Part shown: one piece after another, positions 54,109 through 63,282 of the stretch
Position numbering within the stretch: the first letter of the stretch is position 1
Layout: each line of letters starts with the position of its first letter
Notes under the pieces: model-generated
What the model saw: the letters and a program-made list of their open reading frames with translations, nothing else
Database searches by the model: none
Told to the model about the DNA's origin: nothing
Position numbers and translations under genes: made by a program
Assembly: GCF_001552215.1 (NCBI RefSeq)
Contig: NZ_BCQT01000002.1
Coordinates: 186,001 to 250,000 of the forward strand
Reading direction: 5' to 3'
Length of the DNA stretch: 64,000 nucleotides
Source: Actinomadura macra NBRC 14102
GTDB taxonomy: Bacteria > Actinomycetota > Actinomycetes > Streptosporangiales > Streptosporangiaceae

Positions 54109-56209
54109 TCAACCCACCAGGTGATCGGCAAGCAGCCAGACGCCGATGCCGACCATGGCCGTCCCAGACAAGCGGCTGATATGACGGGCCGCCGCAGGTC
54201 GTGCGTGCAGGGCGGTTCGGGTAACCGTGCCCAGACATAGGTAGAACAGGGCGCAGGAGCCCATGAAGACCAAGCCGAGTACACCGATCTGCATGGCGAC
54301 AGGCCACGTGCCGTCCGGATCGGTGAACTGAGGAAGCAAGGCGAGGAAGATCAGCAACCCCTTGGGGTTGAGCCCGCTGACACCGATCCCGCGTAGAAAG
54401 GCCCTCCGGTCAGCCCTTGCCCATCTCCCGGCGGAACCACCCAGCAGCCCACCGCACTCGCCGTCAGACCGCACACCGGGCGAAGCGCCGGCCTGTGCCC
54501 CAGCGGGCCGGGCACCTGATGCGCTCTTTGCCCCGTCGAACGAGCTGCCAACCGGAGAGTCGTCCAATGCCGTGCCCGGCGTACCAAACGGCTCGCTGTC
54601 TGGGATTGCGAACGGAGCACCAGCCAGATCACCAGTCGAGATGCCGCCTGACAGCGCAACGCGAATGCCACCAGCTGGCACACCAGAAGGAGCACTCCAC
54701 GAAACGCTGAACGAAGCGCCGCCCGAAGTGGTGGCACACAGAGGCTCGGCGATCCCCCTGTCCGAGGAACTGGCCGGGCTAACAGCCGCTCCACCGGTCG
54801 ATGTGTCGCGTGAAGTGCCGAACTCAGCATCTACAGCCGGCGCTTCGGCGCGCACGTCCGACGAAGCGTCGATGGAGCCTGCGGGTGTACCCGGAAGCGA
54901 GCCACTGGACGCAGGATCGGTCAAGGTGCCGAACGGAGCGGCTGGGGAGACACCAGACCAACCAGCCGACGAAACACCTGCCCCAGTCCCGAGTGAATCT
55001 CCAAACAGCGCCCTGACCGATGCACCGGACCAGGGATAGAACACCGCCCCAAACGAGACAGCGGGGAGCACCCCAGACCAACAAACACCAGGCGACATGT
55101 CGGCCGCAGGGCCGGGCGGTCGCGCAGAGGAGGCACTGGACGACGCGCTCGACAGGGCAGGAAACGCGCCAGGCGAAGCGGCGGGTGATGCGGCGGGTGA
55201 CACGCCGGGCCAACCGCCGGGCGCGGTGTCGACCACAGCGCAGGACGCTCCTTCGAACGGCGCGCTGGACGGCGCGCCGGACGAGGTCTGGAACACACGT
55301 TGAGCGATCTGGCGGGGGGAGGCACCCGATGGACTTGCGGGCGGGTTGCCGGATGGACTGCTGAACGAAGCATCAGGTGAGCTAGCGGACGGGCCGCCAG
55401 ACGCAATGCTGCGCGGACCTCCGGACGCAACGCTGGGCGAGCCGCCAGACGCAACGCTGGGCGAGCCTTCGGACGCAACGCTGGGTGGTGCGTCGAGGGG
55501 AGTTGCGGAGGGAGGTCTAGCCGGACCGGCAATCGGGAGAAGAACGGCGGTAACGGAGTCGGCCGCGGAGATGAAGCCAGAGGTTGTGCACGATCCCGCG
55601 CCACTGGAGATGCGTGACAACGAAGCCGACGCGGCGCCCAAAGTCGAGTGCGACATCGAGCGTGACGCCTCGTGAGAAGTCGCACTCGCTCGCGTGGCGC
55701 CCAGGAGCAATGAGGGAACGAGCGATCGGGGGGCCGCAGTTAGGGTGCGACGTCGTGCTGCCATCCTCGTGTCGTCCGCGGATGTGCCGATTTCGCTTCG
55801 GACATGTCCAGGCCCTATGACATCGGCTCCGGCCTCCGCTTTTCCAGCGGGTGACGGGGCCCAGGATCTCGATGCACTGCCCGATGCGCCGGATCCGCTG
55901 TGAGCCGGCGAGCGGGGGGAGGCCGGGAGAAGCCGGATGAGCGAAGGTCGTTGCTCCGTGCCATATCAGGTAGAGGCCGCCGATGACCGTGAGCCCGGTC
56001 AGCAGGGTGGGGGAACCGGCAACCAGAGCACCGACGCCGGCCGCGACGACGAGGGTGACCACGGCGTACCCGACGACCAGTCCACTTACCGCCGGGAGAA
56101 TCGATCGACCTCGCAACCCGGCGTTGATGATGAATGCCCAGTCCGCCCCCGGCACAACGATGAGCAGCAACGCGACCGTCCAGAAAGCAAGCAGGGAGCT
56201 GACGGCCAT
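54109..56209 (-). pseudogene. LysE/RhtB-type exporter, frameshifted and with a 1.5-kb low-complexity insertion
   Basis: Amino acid exporter gene in two frames. The first part (56209 to about 55914) has a good GGAGGATC ribosome site and encodes MAVSSLLAFWTVALLLIVVP, GADWAFIINAGLRGRSILPA and two more TM segments to ATTFAHPASPGLPP. The last part (about 54430-54109) resumes the family with RAFLRGIGVSGLNPKGLLIF, LALLPQF and two TM segments. Between them lie about 490 codons of Ser/Gly/Ala/Pro-rich sequence in the second frame with no stop. The frames meet at a run of six G (55914-55919, C6 in the gene); removing one base joins them exactly. It could be a broken gene, a phase-variable gene or a sequencing error. 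The divergent Lrp gene is the usual regulator of such exporters. Confidence 0.75.
55391..55486 (+). repeat. Four 24-base tandem repeats inside the LysE insertion
   Basis: Four units related to GAGCCGCCAGACGCAACGCT followed by GGGC, at 55391-55414, 55415-55438, 55439-55462 and 55463-55486. They encode an eight-residue unit (SVASGGSP-type) in the minus-strand frame. This suggests that the insertion grew by repeat expansion. Confidence 0.85.
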
Positions 56210-56320
56210 GAGTAGATCCTCCCCTCTGATACAGCAGATGGGAGAAGAATACGTTCAAGTGGCGCGAAGGTGTTTCTGTCTTCTGCCATATAACGCGCAA
56301 CCTGTGGAAGGATCTTCTGC

Positions 56321-56773
56321 ATGGATGCGATCGACAGGAAGATCCTTGCTGTACTCCAGGAGGATGGTCGTCTGACGATCACGGAGCTGGCGGCGCGGGT
56401 CGGGCTGAGCCTGTCGCCGTGCCATCGGCGGCTGAGGGAGCTGGAACACGACGGGACCATCCGCGGCTACCGAGCGGTGGTGAATCCGGCTGCCCTCGGT
56501 CTGACGTTCCAGGCGTTGGTGTTCGTCACCATGCGTCAGGAGGACCGCGAGACCTTGCTCGGATTCGAGGGGGCAGTCGCACAGATTCCAGAGGTGGTCC
56601 AGGCTCAGCGGCTCTTCGGAGACCCCGACTACCTGCTGCGCATCGTTACGGCCGACCTGACCGCCTACCAGGAATTGGAGGACGACGTGCTGTCCGCGCT
56701 ACCGGGTGTGCAGCGGCTGAACTCGACTCTCGTCATGAAGCACGTCGTGAACGATCGCCCGCTCCCCACCTGA
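56321..56773 (+). CDS. Lrp/AsnC family transcriptional regulator
   Basis: Leucine-responsive regulator family protein of 150 residues. An N-terminal AsnC-type helix-turn-helix is at about 1-60 (MDAIDRKILAVLQEDGRLTI, AARVGLSLSPCHRRLRELEH) and a C-terminal RAM ligand-binding domain at about 68-145 (LVFVTMRQEDRETLLGFEGA, PEVVQAQRLFGDPDYLLRIV). The ATG at 56321 follows GGAAGGATC. It diverges from the LysE gene over a 111-base promoter region containing TATAAC (near 56290), the classic Lrp-LysE arrangement, so it probably senses an exported amino acid. Confidence 0.92.
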   Translation: MDAIDRKILAVLQEDGRLTITELAARVGLSLSPCHRRLRELEHDGTIRGYRAVVNPAALGLTFQALVFVTMRQEDRETLLGFEGAVAQIPEVVQAQRLFGDPDYLLRIVTADLTAYQELEDDVLSALPGVQRLNSTLVMKHVVNDRPLPT

Positions 56774-57200
56774 CGACCCACGACACAGACACCGGACGAG
56801 GGCTGGATACCACCAGGGACCAGGCTTCGTGTTCGTGTTCGGTGAGGAGGCCGCGGGCGCGGGAGGTGTGGCCGCGGGAGTAGCCGACGTGAGGTGTGGC
56901 CGCGGGAGGGGTGGTGGTGCGAACGATCAGCTGGGGGGCTGGGCCGCACATCGGTCTCCAGGGGACATACGGCGTGTCTGCCACCGTGAGCTCGCGGAGG
57001 CACGCCGGTGCCTCCAGTGACGATCCCGCTTCGGCCGGCCGGCATCAGATGGTCATGCCGGACGGCCCTGCGTGGTTGTCGTAGCGGTGCGGGCCCGGAC
57101 CGAGTCGGTGGGCAACGCCTGAAGCGGTCTCAGGGCGCCGGCCCTTCTGCCCCGGCCTCGGGGACCGGGGCCGGGTTATCGCGTCAGAACCAGGAATTCG
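56774..57200. other. 427-base gap between lrp and jag
   Basis: No supported gene; the short open frames present lack ribosome sites. A 7-bp stem (GCCCCGG with CCGGGGC, 57149-57171) just beyond the jag stop may terminate the jag transcript on the minus strand. Confidence 0.45.
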
Positions 57201-57686
57201 TCAGGCGGGGTAGACGACCACGTACCGCTCGGGCTCTTCACCTTCGGATTCGCTGCGCAGGCCTGCGGCGGCGATCGCGTCGTGGACGACCTTGCGTTCG
57301 AACGGGGTCATCGGGGCCATGGGCTTGGGCTGACCGCCCTGCTTGACCTCGTTGGCGACATCCGTGCCCAGTTTGGTGAGCTCGGCACGGCGGCGCTCGC
57401 GGTAGCCGCCGATGTCGAGCATGAGGCGGGTGCGGTTGCCCGTCTGGCGGTGGACGGCCAACCGGGTCAGCTCCTGTATCGCCTCCAGGACCTCACCGCG
57501 TTTGCCGACCAGCTCGTCAAGGGAGCCGCCGACGACGGCGACGATCGCGCGCTCGCCCTCGACGTCCATGTCGATGTCGCCGTCATAGTCACCGATGTCC
57601 AACAGGCCCTCGATGTAGTCGGCGGCGATCTCGCCTTCCTGTTCGAGCGCCTGGACGTCGACCTCGGTGGTGTCGGTCTGGCTCAA
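57201..57686 (-). CDS. jag: RNA-binding protein Jag/KhpB (KH and R3H domains)
   Basis: Single-stranded RNA-binding protein of 161 residues, encoded with yidC in many bacteria and linked to cell elongation and division through small RNAs. The TTG at 57686 has an AAGGAG site six to seven bases upstream; the N-terminus (MSQTDTTEVDVQALEQEGEI) is acidic. The KH-like domain is at about 40-105 (VVGGSLDELVGKRGEVLEAI, TRLMLDIGGYRERRR) and the R3H domain at about 110-160 (MTPFERKVVHDAIAAAGLRS). It follows yidC by 37 bases in the conserved rpmH-rnpA-yidD-yidC-jag order. Confidence 0.93.
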   Translation of the reverse strand: MSQTDTTEVDVQALEQEGEIAADYIEGLLDIGDYDGDIDMDVEGERAIVAVVGGSLDELVGKRGEVLEAIQELTRLAVHRQTGNRTRLMLDIGGYRERRRAELTKLGTDVANEVKQGGQPKPMAPMTPFERKVVHDAIAAAGLRSESEGEEPERYVVVYPA

Positions 57687-57723
57687 CGGGGTCTCCTTAT
57701 CGGGCACGGACTCGGGATTCAAA

Positions 57724-58701
57724 CTAGCGCTTCTGGCTGCCGCTGCGCTTGCTACGCGACTTACGGGTCGGCTGATTCCGGACGACCTTGGGCTTGCTGT
57801 CCTCCGGCTCGGGAGCCGGCGCCGTGTCCTTCTTGAGCTTCGCCTTGACCCCGGACGAGGTCGACGTGCTCTTCGTACCGGCCTTGCCCTTGGCGGGAGC
57901 GCCCTTACCGGCCGTCGTGCCGTTTCCCTCACCGTTCGCTTCGAGCGGCGGATACTTCTTGTAAATGTAATGCTGCTGGGCGAGCGTCCAACTGTTGGAC
58001 GTGACCCAGTACATGAGGACACCGAGGGGGAAACCGAGTCCGAAGAGGCCGAAGAGGGGAGCGAGGAAGACCATCATCTTCTGCGCCTGCATCATCGGGT
58101 TGGCGTCGTCAGTGACGGGCTGGCGCTTCATGCTGGCGCGGACGGTGAAGAACGTCGTGCAGGAGCTGATCACCACCGCGATGGCGGTGACGATGATCGC
58201 CGTCCAGCTCTTGGGGTCGGCTCCCCAGGCGTTGAGGAAGGTGTCCGGAATGTGGGCGCCGAAGATGTTCGCGTTCTGGGCGCTCTCGACGAGTTCCCAT
58301 TTGAGCGCGAAGACTCCGTGGCCCTCCTTGGCGTCCGAGATGCGCTTGAGGGTCTGGAAGAGGCCGATGAACACCGGCATCTGCACCAGGAGCGGCAGAC
58401 AGCCTGAGAGCGGGTTCGCGCCGTTCTCCTGGTAGAGCTTCATGACCTCCTGGTTGAGGCGCTGCTTGTCGTTCTTGTACTTCTTACGCAGCGCCTGGAC
58501 CTTGGGGTTCAGCTCTTGCATCTTGCGCGAGGCATGGATCTGCTTGACGAAGAGGGGGACCATGGCCAGCCGCAGCAGGACGGTCAGCAAGATGATCGAG
58601 CCGCCCCAGGCCCATCCACTGTCCTTGGGGACGACGGTGCTCAGCGCAGTGTGGATCCACACAATGAGCTGAGCGACGATCTCGTACAGCCAATCAAGCA
58701 C
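57724..58701 (-). CDS. yidC: Membrane protein insertase YidC
   Basis: Oxa1/YidC-type insertase that inserts and folds membrane proteins with or without SecYEG. It has 325 residues. Core TM segments include [20 protein letters not shown] with the conserved groove Arg, the coiled C1 loop ([38 protein letters not shown]), [20 protein letters not shown] and [20 protein letters not shown]. The C-terminus is basic and disordered ([18 protein letters not shown]), suited for ribosome contact. It has no large periplasmic domain, as expected of Gram-positive bacteria. It overlaps yidD by eight bases. Confidence 0.97.
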   Translation of the reverse strand: MLDWLYEIVAQLIVWIHTALSTVVPKDSGWAWGGSIILLTVLLRLAMVPLFVKQIHASRKMQELNPKVQALRKKYKNDKQRLNQEVMKLYQENGANPLSGCLPLLVQMPVFIGLFQTLKRISDAKEGHGVFALKWELVESAQNANIFGAHIPDTFLNAWGADPKSWTAIIVTAIAVVISSCTTFFTVRASMKRQPVTDDANPMMQAQKMMVFLAPLFGLFGLGFPLGVLMYWVTSNSWTLAQQHYIYKKYPPLEANGEGNGTTAGKGAPAKGKAGTKSTSTSSGVKAKLKKDTAPAPEPEDSKPKVVRNQPTRKSRSKRSGSQKR

Positions 58702-59053
58702 CGGGCAGCTCCTTGGGCTCTGCTAGGGCGGGGCCGCTCTCCTCGCGGCCGGAGTTCGAAGAAGCCGCCGCGGACGCCTTCTTCGGCGGTACCGGGTCGT
58801 GACCCCCGGGGTGGAAGGGATGGCACCGGCCGATCCGGCGGACGGTCAGCCACGTTCCGCGCAGCGCGCCGTGCGTCTGGAGGGCCTCCAGACCGTAGGC
58901 GCTGCAACTGGGCTGGAAGCGGCATTGCTGCCCGAGCAGGGGACTCAAGAAGCGGCGGTAGGCGCGGATGAGGAGGATCAGCACCCTGGCGGCGGGGCCT
59001 GGCGCCCCCGCCGTGTGCTGGAAGGGGAACGGGTCCCCCTGCCGACTCCTCAT
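58694..59053 (-). CDS. yidD: Membrane protein insertion efficiency factor YidD
   Basis: Small membrane-associated protein that helps insertion. It has 119 residues, longer than the usual 75-90 because of extra N-terminal and C-terminal tails. The family core [40 protein letters not shown] and [15 protein letters not shown] carries the conserved Cys residues. Its ATG overlaps the rnpA stop (ATGA) and its end overlaps yidC, so rnpA-yidD-yidC are translated in a coupled fashion. Confidence 0.95.
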   Translation of the reverse strand: MRSRQGDPFPFQHTAGAPGPAARVLILLIRAYRRFLSPLLGQQCRFQPSCSAYGLEALQTHGALRGTWLTVRRIGRCHPFHPGGHDPVPPKKASAAASSNSGREESGPALAEPKELPGA

Positions 59054-59418
59054 CTTCGCCCCTTGGACGCGGGCCGCAGCAGCCGGTCGAGTGCCGACTC
59101 CAGATCCGCGGCCAGTTCGTCAGGACGCGCCTTCCCCGCGGCGGGGTTGGCGCGCACTACGAGCAGGCTACCCGCTGGGAGTCGGTCCAGGTGCGCGCGC
59201 ACCTGGTGCCGGAGCCTGCGGCGCACCGCGTTGCGGACGACGGCGTTTCCGACCGTGCGCGCCACGATGAACCCGACCAGCGGCGGATCGGCCGCTTCGG
59301 GGTCCTCGTCCCGGTGAAGCAGGTGAACAACGACGTTCGGCCGTCCGGCGCGGCGACCGCGCCGGACGGCCAACGTGAAGTCGTCCCGCCGCCGCATCCG
59401 GTGCCCGGACGGCAGCAT
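59050..59418 (-). CDS. rnpA: Ribonuclease P protein component
   Basis: Protein subunit of RNase P, which assists the catalytic RNA in removing tRNA 5' leaders. It has 122 residues. The family opening [20 protein letters not shown], the RNR motif in [20 protein letters not shown] and the strand [10 protein letters not shown] are visible. It lies 12 bases after rpmH and overlaps yidD. Names and order are universally conserved around dnaA. Confidence 0.97.
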   Translation of the reverse strand: MLPSGHRMRRRDDFTLAVRRGRRAGRPNVVVHLLHRDEDPEAADPPLVGFIVARTVGNAVVRNAVRRRLRHQVRAHLDRLPAGSLLVVRANPAAGKARPDELAADLESALDRLLRPASKGRR

Positions 59419-59430
59419 GAGAGGGGTCGA

Positions 59431-59568
59431 TCAGACCGCGATGCGGGCGCGGCCCTTGCTGCGCCGCCCGGAGAGGATGGCGCGCCCGGCGCGGGTGCGC
59501 ATGCGCAGCCGGAAGCCGTGCTTCTTGTGGCGACGACGGTTGTTCGGCTGAAAAGTACGCTTGCTCAC
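59431..59568 (-). CDS. rpmH: 50S ribosomal protein L34
   Basis: Smallest large-subunit protein, 45 residues, strongly basic: [20 protein letters not shown] followed by [20 protein letters not shown] and ARIAV. The GTG at 59568 gives the exact conserved N-terminus, with a GGAG-type site upstream. It is divergent from dnaA and starts the rpmH-rnpA-yidD-yidC-jag transcript. Confidence 0.98.
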   Translation of the reverse strand: MSKRTFQPNNRRRHKKHGFRLRMRTRAGRAILSGRRSKGRARIAV

Positions 59569-60292
59569 TCGAGGCTCCAGTGCTGCGGTCGGTTCGTCTT
59601 CAAGGCTCGATAGCTCGCATCGAGGGTCGCGTCTGGTCCCCCGCAGCGGGGGCCCACCCGTGCTTCCCAGGAGGGGCAGCCGGCGGGCACGCGTCAGCTC
59701 CGTCGATGCGACTCGACCTCAGAACGTTACGGGTTACCTGGGCATGCGGTCAAACGGAGCGGACGCCGCCGTTTCGGCGGACGACGACCATCCGATCGAC
59801 TCACCTGCGGCTATAGGACGACTTGCCGCCCGGCGAGAAGAAACAAGGTATCCACAGCTGATTCCGCTGTCTTCGGTCCATGGGCTCGTGCTCTTGGAGG
59901 AGGAGGCTGAGAGGTGTGGAGAAGGCCGGGTGTGTTGCGGGGCGGGCAGGCAGCGGTTAGGGTCTCTCCGGCGAGCCGACGCTCCTTCTTGAGCATCCGA
60001 TGTCGGCGTTCATCGTTCGAGACTCCGTTCCAGGACCACCCCCAGTCACTGCTCCCGTCAATGGCCGTCGAGCCGACGGGGAGCATCCGATCTCAGCTGT
60101 CCGAGCCCGCGCCGTGGGCTTTGCACAGGGCTCCATGCTCATACACAGCATGTGGACAACTCTGTGGACAACTCGTGAGAGAGTAAGTCTTCCGCGTCGC
60201 GGCCGTGCCCACCGAGGCGGGTCGCAACCCGTGGGAGAGCTGGGCAGTCAGGTACTCCGTTCAGCGGAGTCGTGGGGAGGGGAACCTTGCGC
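59569..60292. promoter_or_regulatory. rpmH-dnaA divergent promoter region with DnaA boxes
   Basis: 724 bases without a gene. Two perfect TGTGGACAA boxes (60151-60159 and 60163-60171, 12 bases apart) lie about 120 bases before dnaA, and GTATCCACA is at 59848-59856. Twin boxes before dnaA are typical for autoregulation of dnaA transcription. GGGGAGGGGAACC at about 60274-60286 is the dnaA ribosome site. Confidence 0.75.
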
Positions 60293-62530
60293 ATGGACGG
60301 TCAGGATCTCGGATCGGTCTGGGCCCGCACCCTCACTGCACTGGCTGAGAGCGACCTGTCTCCTAGCTACCGCGCATGGTTGCCGATGGTCCGTCCACTG
60401 GCTCTCGTAGAGGGCACCGCGCTTCTCGCGGCGCCGAATGAGTTCGCCAAGGACGCGCTGGAAACGCGGCTGCGGAACCTGATTACGCAGGCGCTTTCGC
60501 ATGAGCTGGGCCGGGAGATCCGCGTCGCGGTGACCGTCCAGCCGGAGCCACCCGGCGGAGCAGGGCCCGGCCCTGGGGGCGCGCGCGCGGGCGGGAACGA
60601 GCCGCTTGCTGCGCCGGTGCACGAAGCTGCACCTTCTTATAGCGACCGGTCTCATGAGGACCACGATCGGGACCGCTCCTACACCGACCAGCCGTACGGT
60701 GACCGGCCCTATCCAGAGCAGCCGTACAACGATCAGGGGTACAGGCAGCAGTCGGGAGTTACCCACAACCCCGGGTCCGCCGGTGGATATCCACAGGCGG
60801 ACGAGGATCGTGGATGGCCTCAGCGGGACGCCGAGCATGGCGGTGCCTATCCGCCCGCGCCACGTCCGCCCGCGTACGGCGGGGGGCGTGGCGCACCGTT
60901 CGACGGGCGTGGCGGCCAGGGATACCCGGGCGGTCGCGGACGTCCGCCCGGAGGTGGAGGTCCGGAAGGCTACGGCGGTTCCGAGGGCTACGGCGGTTCG
61001 GAAGGCTACGGCGGTTCGGAAGGCTACGGCGGGCCGGAGAACTACGGGAACGGCCCAGAGAGCTACGGCCCGGGGCCAGAGGGCTACGGGGGCGAGCTTC
61101 CAGGGCGCCCCCCACACGCCCCTTCGCATCTGAACGACCGGACGCTCGGCCCACTCCGGCCAGCCGGACGAGTCGAGCAGCCACCGCAGGGGTCGGAGAC
61201 CCAGTTGGGCGGTGGAGAGCCGCCACTTGGCCTCGGGGAAGCCCCGTACAAGAGCGCGGGACCCGCGGATCAGTATCGCGCAGAGGAGTCGTATCGGGGA
61301 GAGGGCGGCTACCGGGACGAGGAAGCCGGCGATCCACGCGGCCCAGGCCCAGGCCCTGGGCCCGGTGGCGGATCCGGCGGAAGCGGGCCTCTACCGGGTG
61401 GCAGTGGTCCAGGCTCGGTCGGCAGTGCTCCCGGTGGGCCTGGCGGGGGCTCCGGCGCCTCCGGCGGAGGGCAGGGGGCTGGGGCGTCCGAGCACGCGCG
61501 TCTCAATCCGAAGTACACGTTCGAGACGTTCGTCATCGGTTCGTCGAACCGGTTCGCGCACGCCGCCGCCGTCGCGGTCGCGGAGCAGCCGGCCAAGGCG
61601 TACAACCCGCTGTTCATCTACGGGGACTCCGGTCTCGGCAAGACGCACCTCCTCCACGCGATCGGGCATTACGCGCAGAGCCTCTTCAATGGCGCACGTG
61701 TCCGTTATGTGAGCTCTGAAGAGTTCACGAACGACTTCATCAACTCGATCCGGGATGGAAAAGCGGACGGTTTCCGACGCCGCTACCGGGATGTGGACAT
61801 CCTCCTCGTCGACGACATCCAGTTTCTGGAGGGCAAGGAGCAGACGCAGGAGGAGTTCTTCCACACCTTCAACACGCTCCACAACGCGAGCAAGCAGATC
61901 GTGATCTCCAGCGATCGTCCGCCCAAGGAGCTGGTGACGCTGGAGGACCGGCTCCGCAACCGATTCGAGTGGGGACTGACGACCGACGTGCAGCCGCCCG
62001 AGTTGGAGACGCGCATCGCGATCCTGCAGAAGAAGGCCCGCCAGGAGGGGCTGGCCGCGCCACCCGACGTGCTGGAGTTCATCGCCTCGCAGATCGCGAC
62101 GAACATCCGCGAGCTGGAGGGCGCGCTGATCCGGGTGACCGCGTTCGCGAGCCTGAACCGGCAGTCGGTGGACATGAAGCTGGCGGAAATCGTCCTGAAG
62201 GACCTCATCCCCAACGACTCCGGCCCGGAGATCACCGCTGCGATGATCATGGCGCAGACGGTCGAGTACTTCGGGACGACGATCGAGGACCTATGCGGGC
62301 CCTCGCGGTCGCGGATGCTGGTGACCGCCCGGCAGATCGCGATGTACCTGTGCCGGGAGCTGACGGAGCTGTCCCTCCCCAAGATCGGCCAGCAGTTCGG
62401 AGGGCGCGACCACACGACGGTCATGCACGCCGAACGGAAGATCCGATCGCTGATGGCCGAGCGCCGCGCCATCTACAACCAGGTGACGGAGCTGACGGGA
62501 CGCATCAAGCACCAGGCCCGTAAACGCTGA
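60293..62530 (+). CDS. dnaA: Chromosomal replication initiator DnaA with long glycine-rich linker
   Basis: AAA+ initiator that binds DnaA boxes and opens oriC. It has 745 residues from the ATG at 60293; a TTG at 60287, closer to the ribosome site, is the alternative. Domain I is at 1-88 ([20 protein letters not shown]). Domain II is a huge disordered linker (about 89-404) with EGYGGS repeats near 225-248 and many Asp, Arg, Tyr, Pro residues. Domain III starts with [20 protein letters not shown] and holds GDSGLGKTH (Walker A, about 443) and ILLVDDIQ (about 503). Domain IV ends with the signature [15 protein letters not shown] (about 703). E. coli DnaA has 467 residues; Streptomyces has a linker of similar kind. 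Confidence 0.97.
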   Translation: MDGQDLGSVWARTLTALAESDLSPSYRAWLPMVRPLALVEGTALLAAPNEFAKDALETRLRNLITQALSHELGREIRVAVTVQPEPPGGAGPGPGGARAGGNEPLAAPVHEAAPSYSDRSHEDHDRDRSYTDQPYGDRPYPEQPYNDQGYRQQSGVTHNPGSAGGYPQADEDRGWPQRDAEHGGAYPPAPRPPAYGGGRGAPFDGRGGQGYPGGRGRPPGGGGPEGYGGSEGYGGSEGYGGSEGYGGPENYGNGPESYGPGPEGYGGELPGRPPHAPSHLNDRTLGPLRPAGRVEQPPQGSETQLGGGEPPLGLGEAPYKSAGPADQYRAEESYRGEGGYRDEEAGDPRGPGPGPGPGGGSGGSGPLPGGSGPGSVGSAPGGPGGGSGASGGGQGAGASEHARLNPKYTFETFVIGSSNRFAHAAAVAVAEQPAKAYNPLFIYGDSGLGKTHLLHAIGHYAQSLFNGARVRYVSSEEFTNDFINSIRDGKADGFRRRYRDVDILLVDDIQFLEGKEQTQEEFFHTFNTLHNASKQIVISSDRPPKELVTLEDRLRNRFEWGLTTDVQPPELETRIAILQKKARQEGLAAPPDVLEFIASQIATNIRELEGALIRVTAFASLNRQSVDMKLAEIVLKDLIPNDSGPEITAAMIMAQTVEYFGTTIEDLCGPSRSRMLVTARQIAMYLCRELTELSLPKIGQQFGGRDHTTVMHAERKIRSLMAERRAIYNQVTELTGRIKHQARKR
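60965..61036 (+). repeat. Four 18-base tandem repeats in the dnaA linker
   Basis: Units related to GAAGGCTACGGCGGTTCG at 60965-60982, 60983-61000, 61001-61018 and 61019-61036, encoding Glu-Gly-Tyr-Gly-Gly-Ser. The near identity at DNA level points to recent expansion. Confidence 0.9.
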
Positions 62531-63282
62531 CGCCCTACTCGGGGCGAAGCGCCGACGGGGCGTCGACGGTTCCCCACATGGTTGTGGAAGGCTCACGGGC
62601 ACCTGTCCGACGGGTGTGGAAAGCTCGCAGTGGCCATGCAGCGGCTGTGGACGACCCGCGGGAGCCGAGACCGACCTCGCTCCACCTCGTTTCGCCCGTC
62701 AAAAGCAGGAGGAATACCGGAAAACGCGACGGACCGCGGGGGGCACAATTCACAGCCTGGGGATAACTCTGGGGATCCCCGTGGATAAGCCAGGGGAAAA
62801 CCTGCGGACAACCTGAGGACGACTCGTGGACGGATTGTGGAACGACTGGGGACGGCCACCCGGCATCATGGGGACGAACTCGTGGACAGCCTGGGGACTT
62901 CCTGGGGACGGCCTGGGGACGAGTTCGACGATCTTCCGTCATTGTCGCCGGGCCCCCCACCGGGCGGGGAGAACCTGCGGAGAACTCGTGGACAACCGGG
63001 GGAAGACATGAGGATGACGTGTGGGGACAGATTCGTCGTCCTCAGGCGGCGTCGCGCCGTCCACCGGCCATGCACACCCCCCGTGGACAGAGATTCGCGC
63101 CCTCACCTGGGACGATGCGTGATATCCACACTATCCACGGCCCCTATGACTAGTACTGCACTAGTTCTCTACCTAAGAAAAGATCCATCTCAAGTCAGGG
63201 CCTGGGGACAACGTGCCCCGGGTGCGCCGATCAAGATTTCTCCACCTCACCCTTGTCCGAAACCTGCAGGAGGCGGGTCCCC
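62531..63282. other. oriC: Chromosomal replication origin oriC
   Basis: The 752-base dnaA-dnaN gap holds many DnaA-box-like nonamers in both orientations: TGTGGAAAG 62615, TGTGGACGA 62646, TGGGGATAA 62758, CGTGGATAA 62780, TGCGGACAA 62803, CGTGGACGG 62825, TGTGGAACG 62836, CGTGGACAG 62881, CGTGGACAA 62987, CGTGGACAG 63082, ATATCCACA 63122 and CTATCCACG 63131. The AT-rich stretch 63147-63190, beginning with ACTAGT twice, is the best candidate for the unwinding element. Location, box density and flanking genes match known actinobacterial origins. Confidence 0.9.

Noticed and set aside
54362..55039. 225-codon plus-strand frame within the LysE insertion
   Set aside because: Low-complexity complement of the insertion; no ribosome site, and no family on this strand.
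59636..59650. Small hairpin CCCCCG-CAG-CGGGGG upstream of rpmH
   Set aside because: Only six base pairs of pure GC; such stems are frequent in this genome and nothing links it to regulation.
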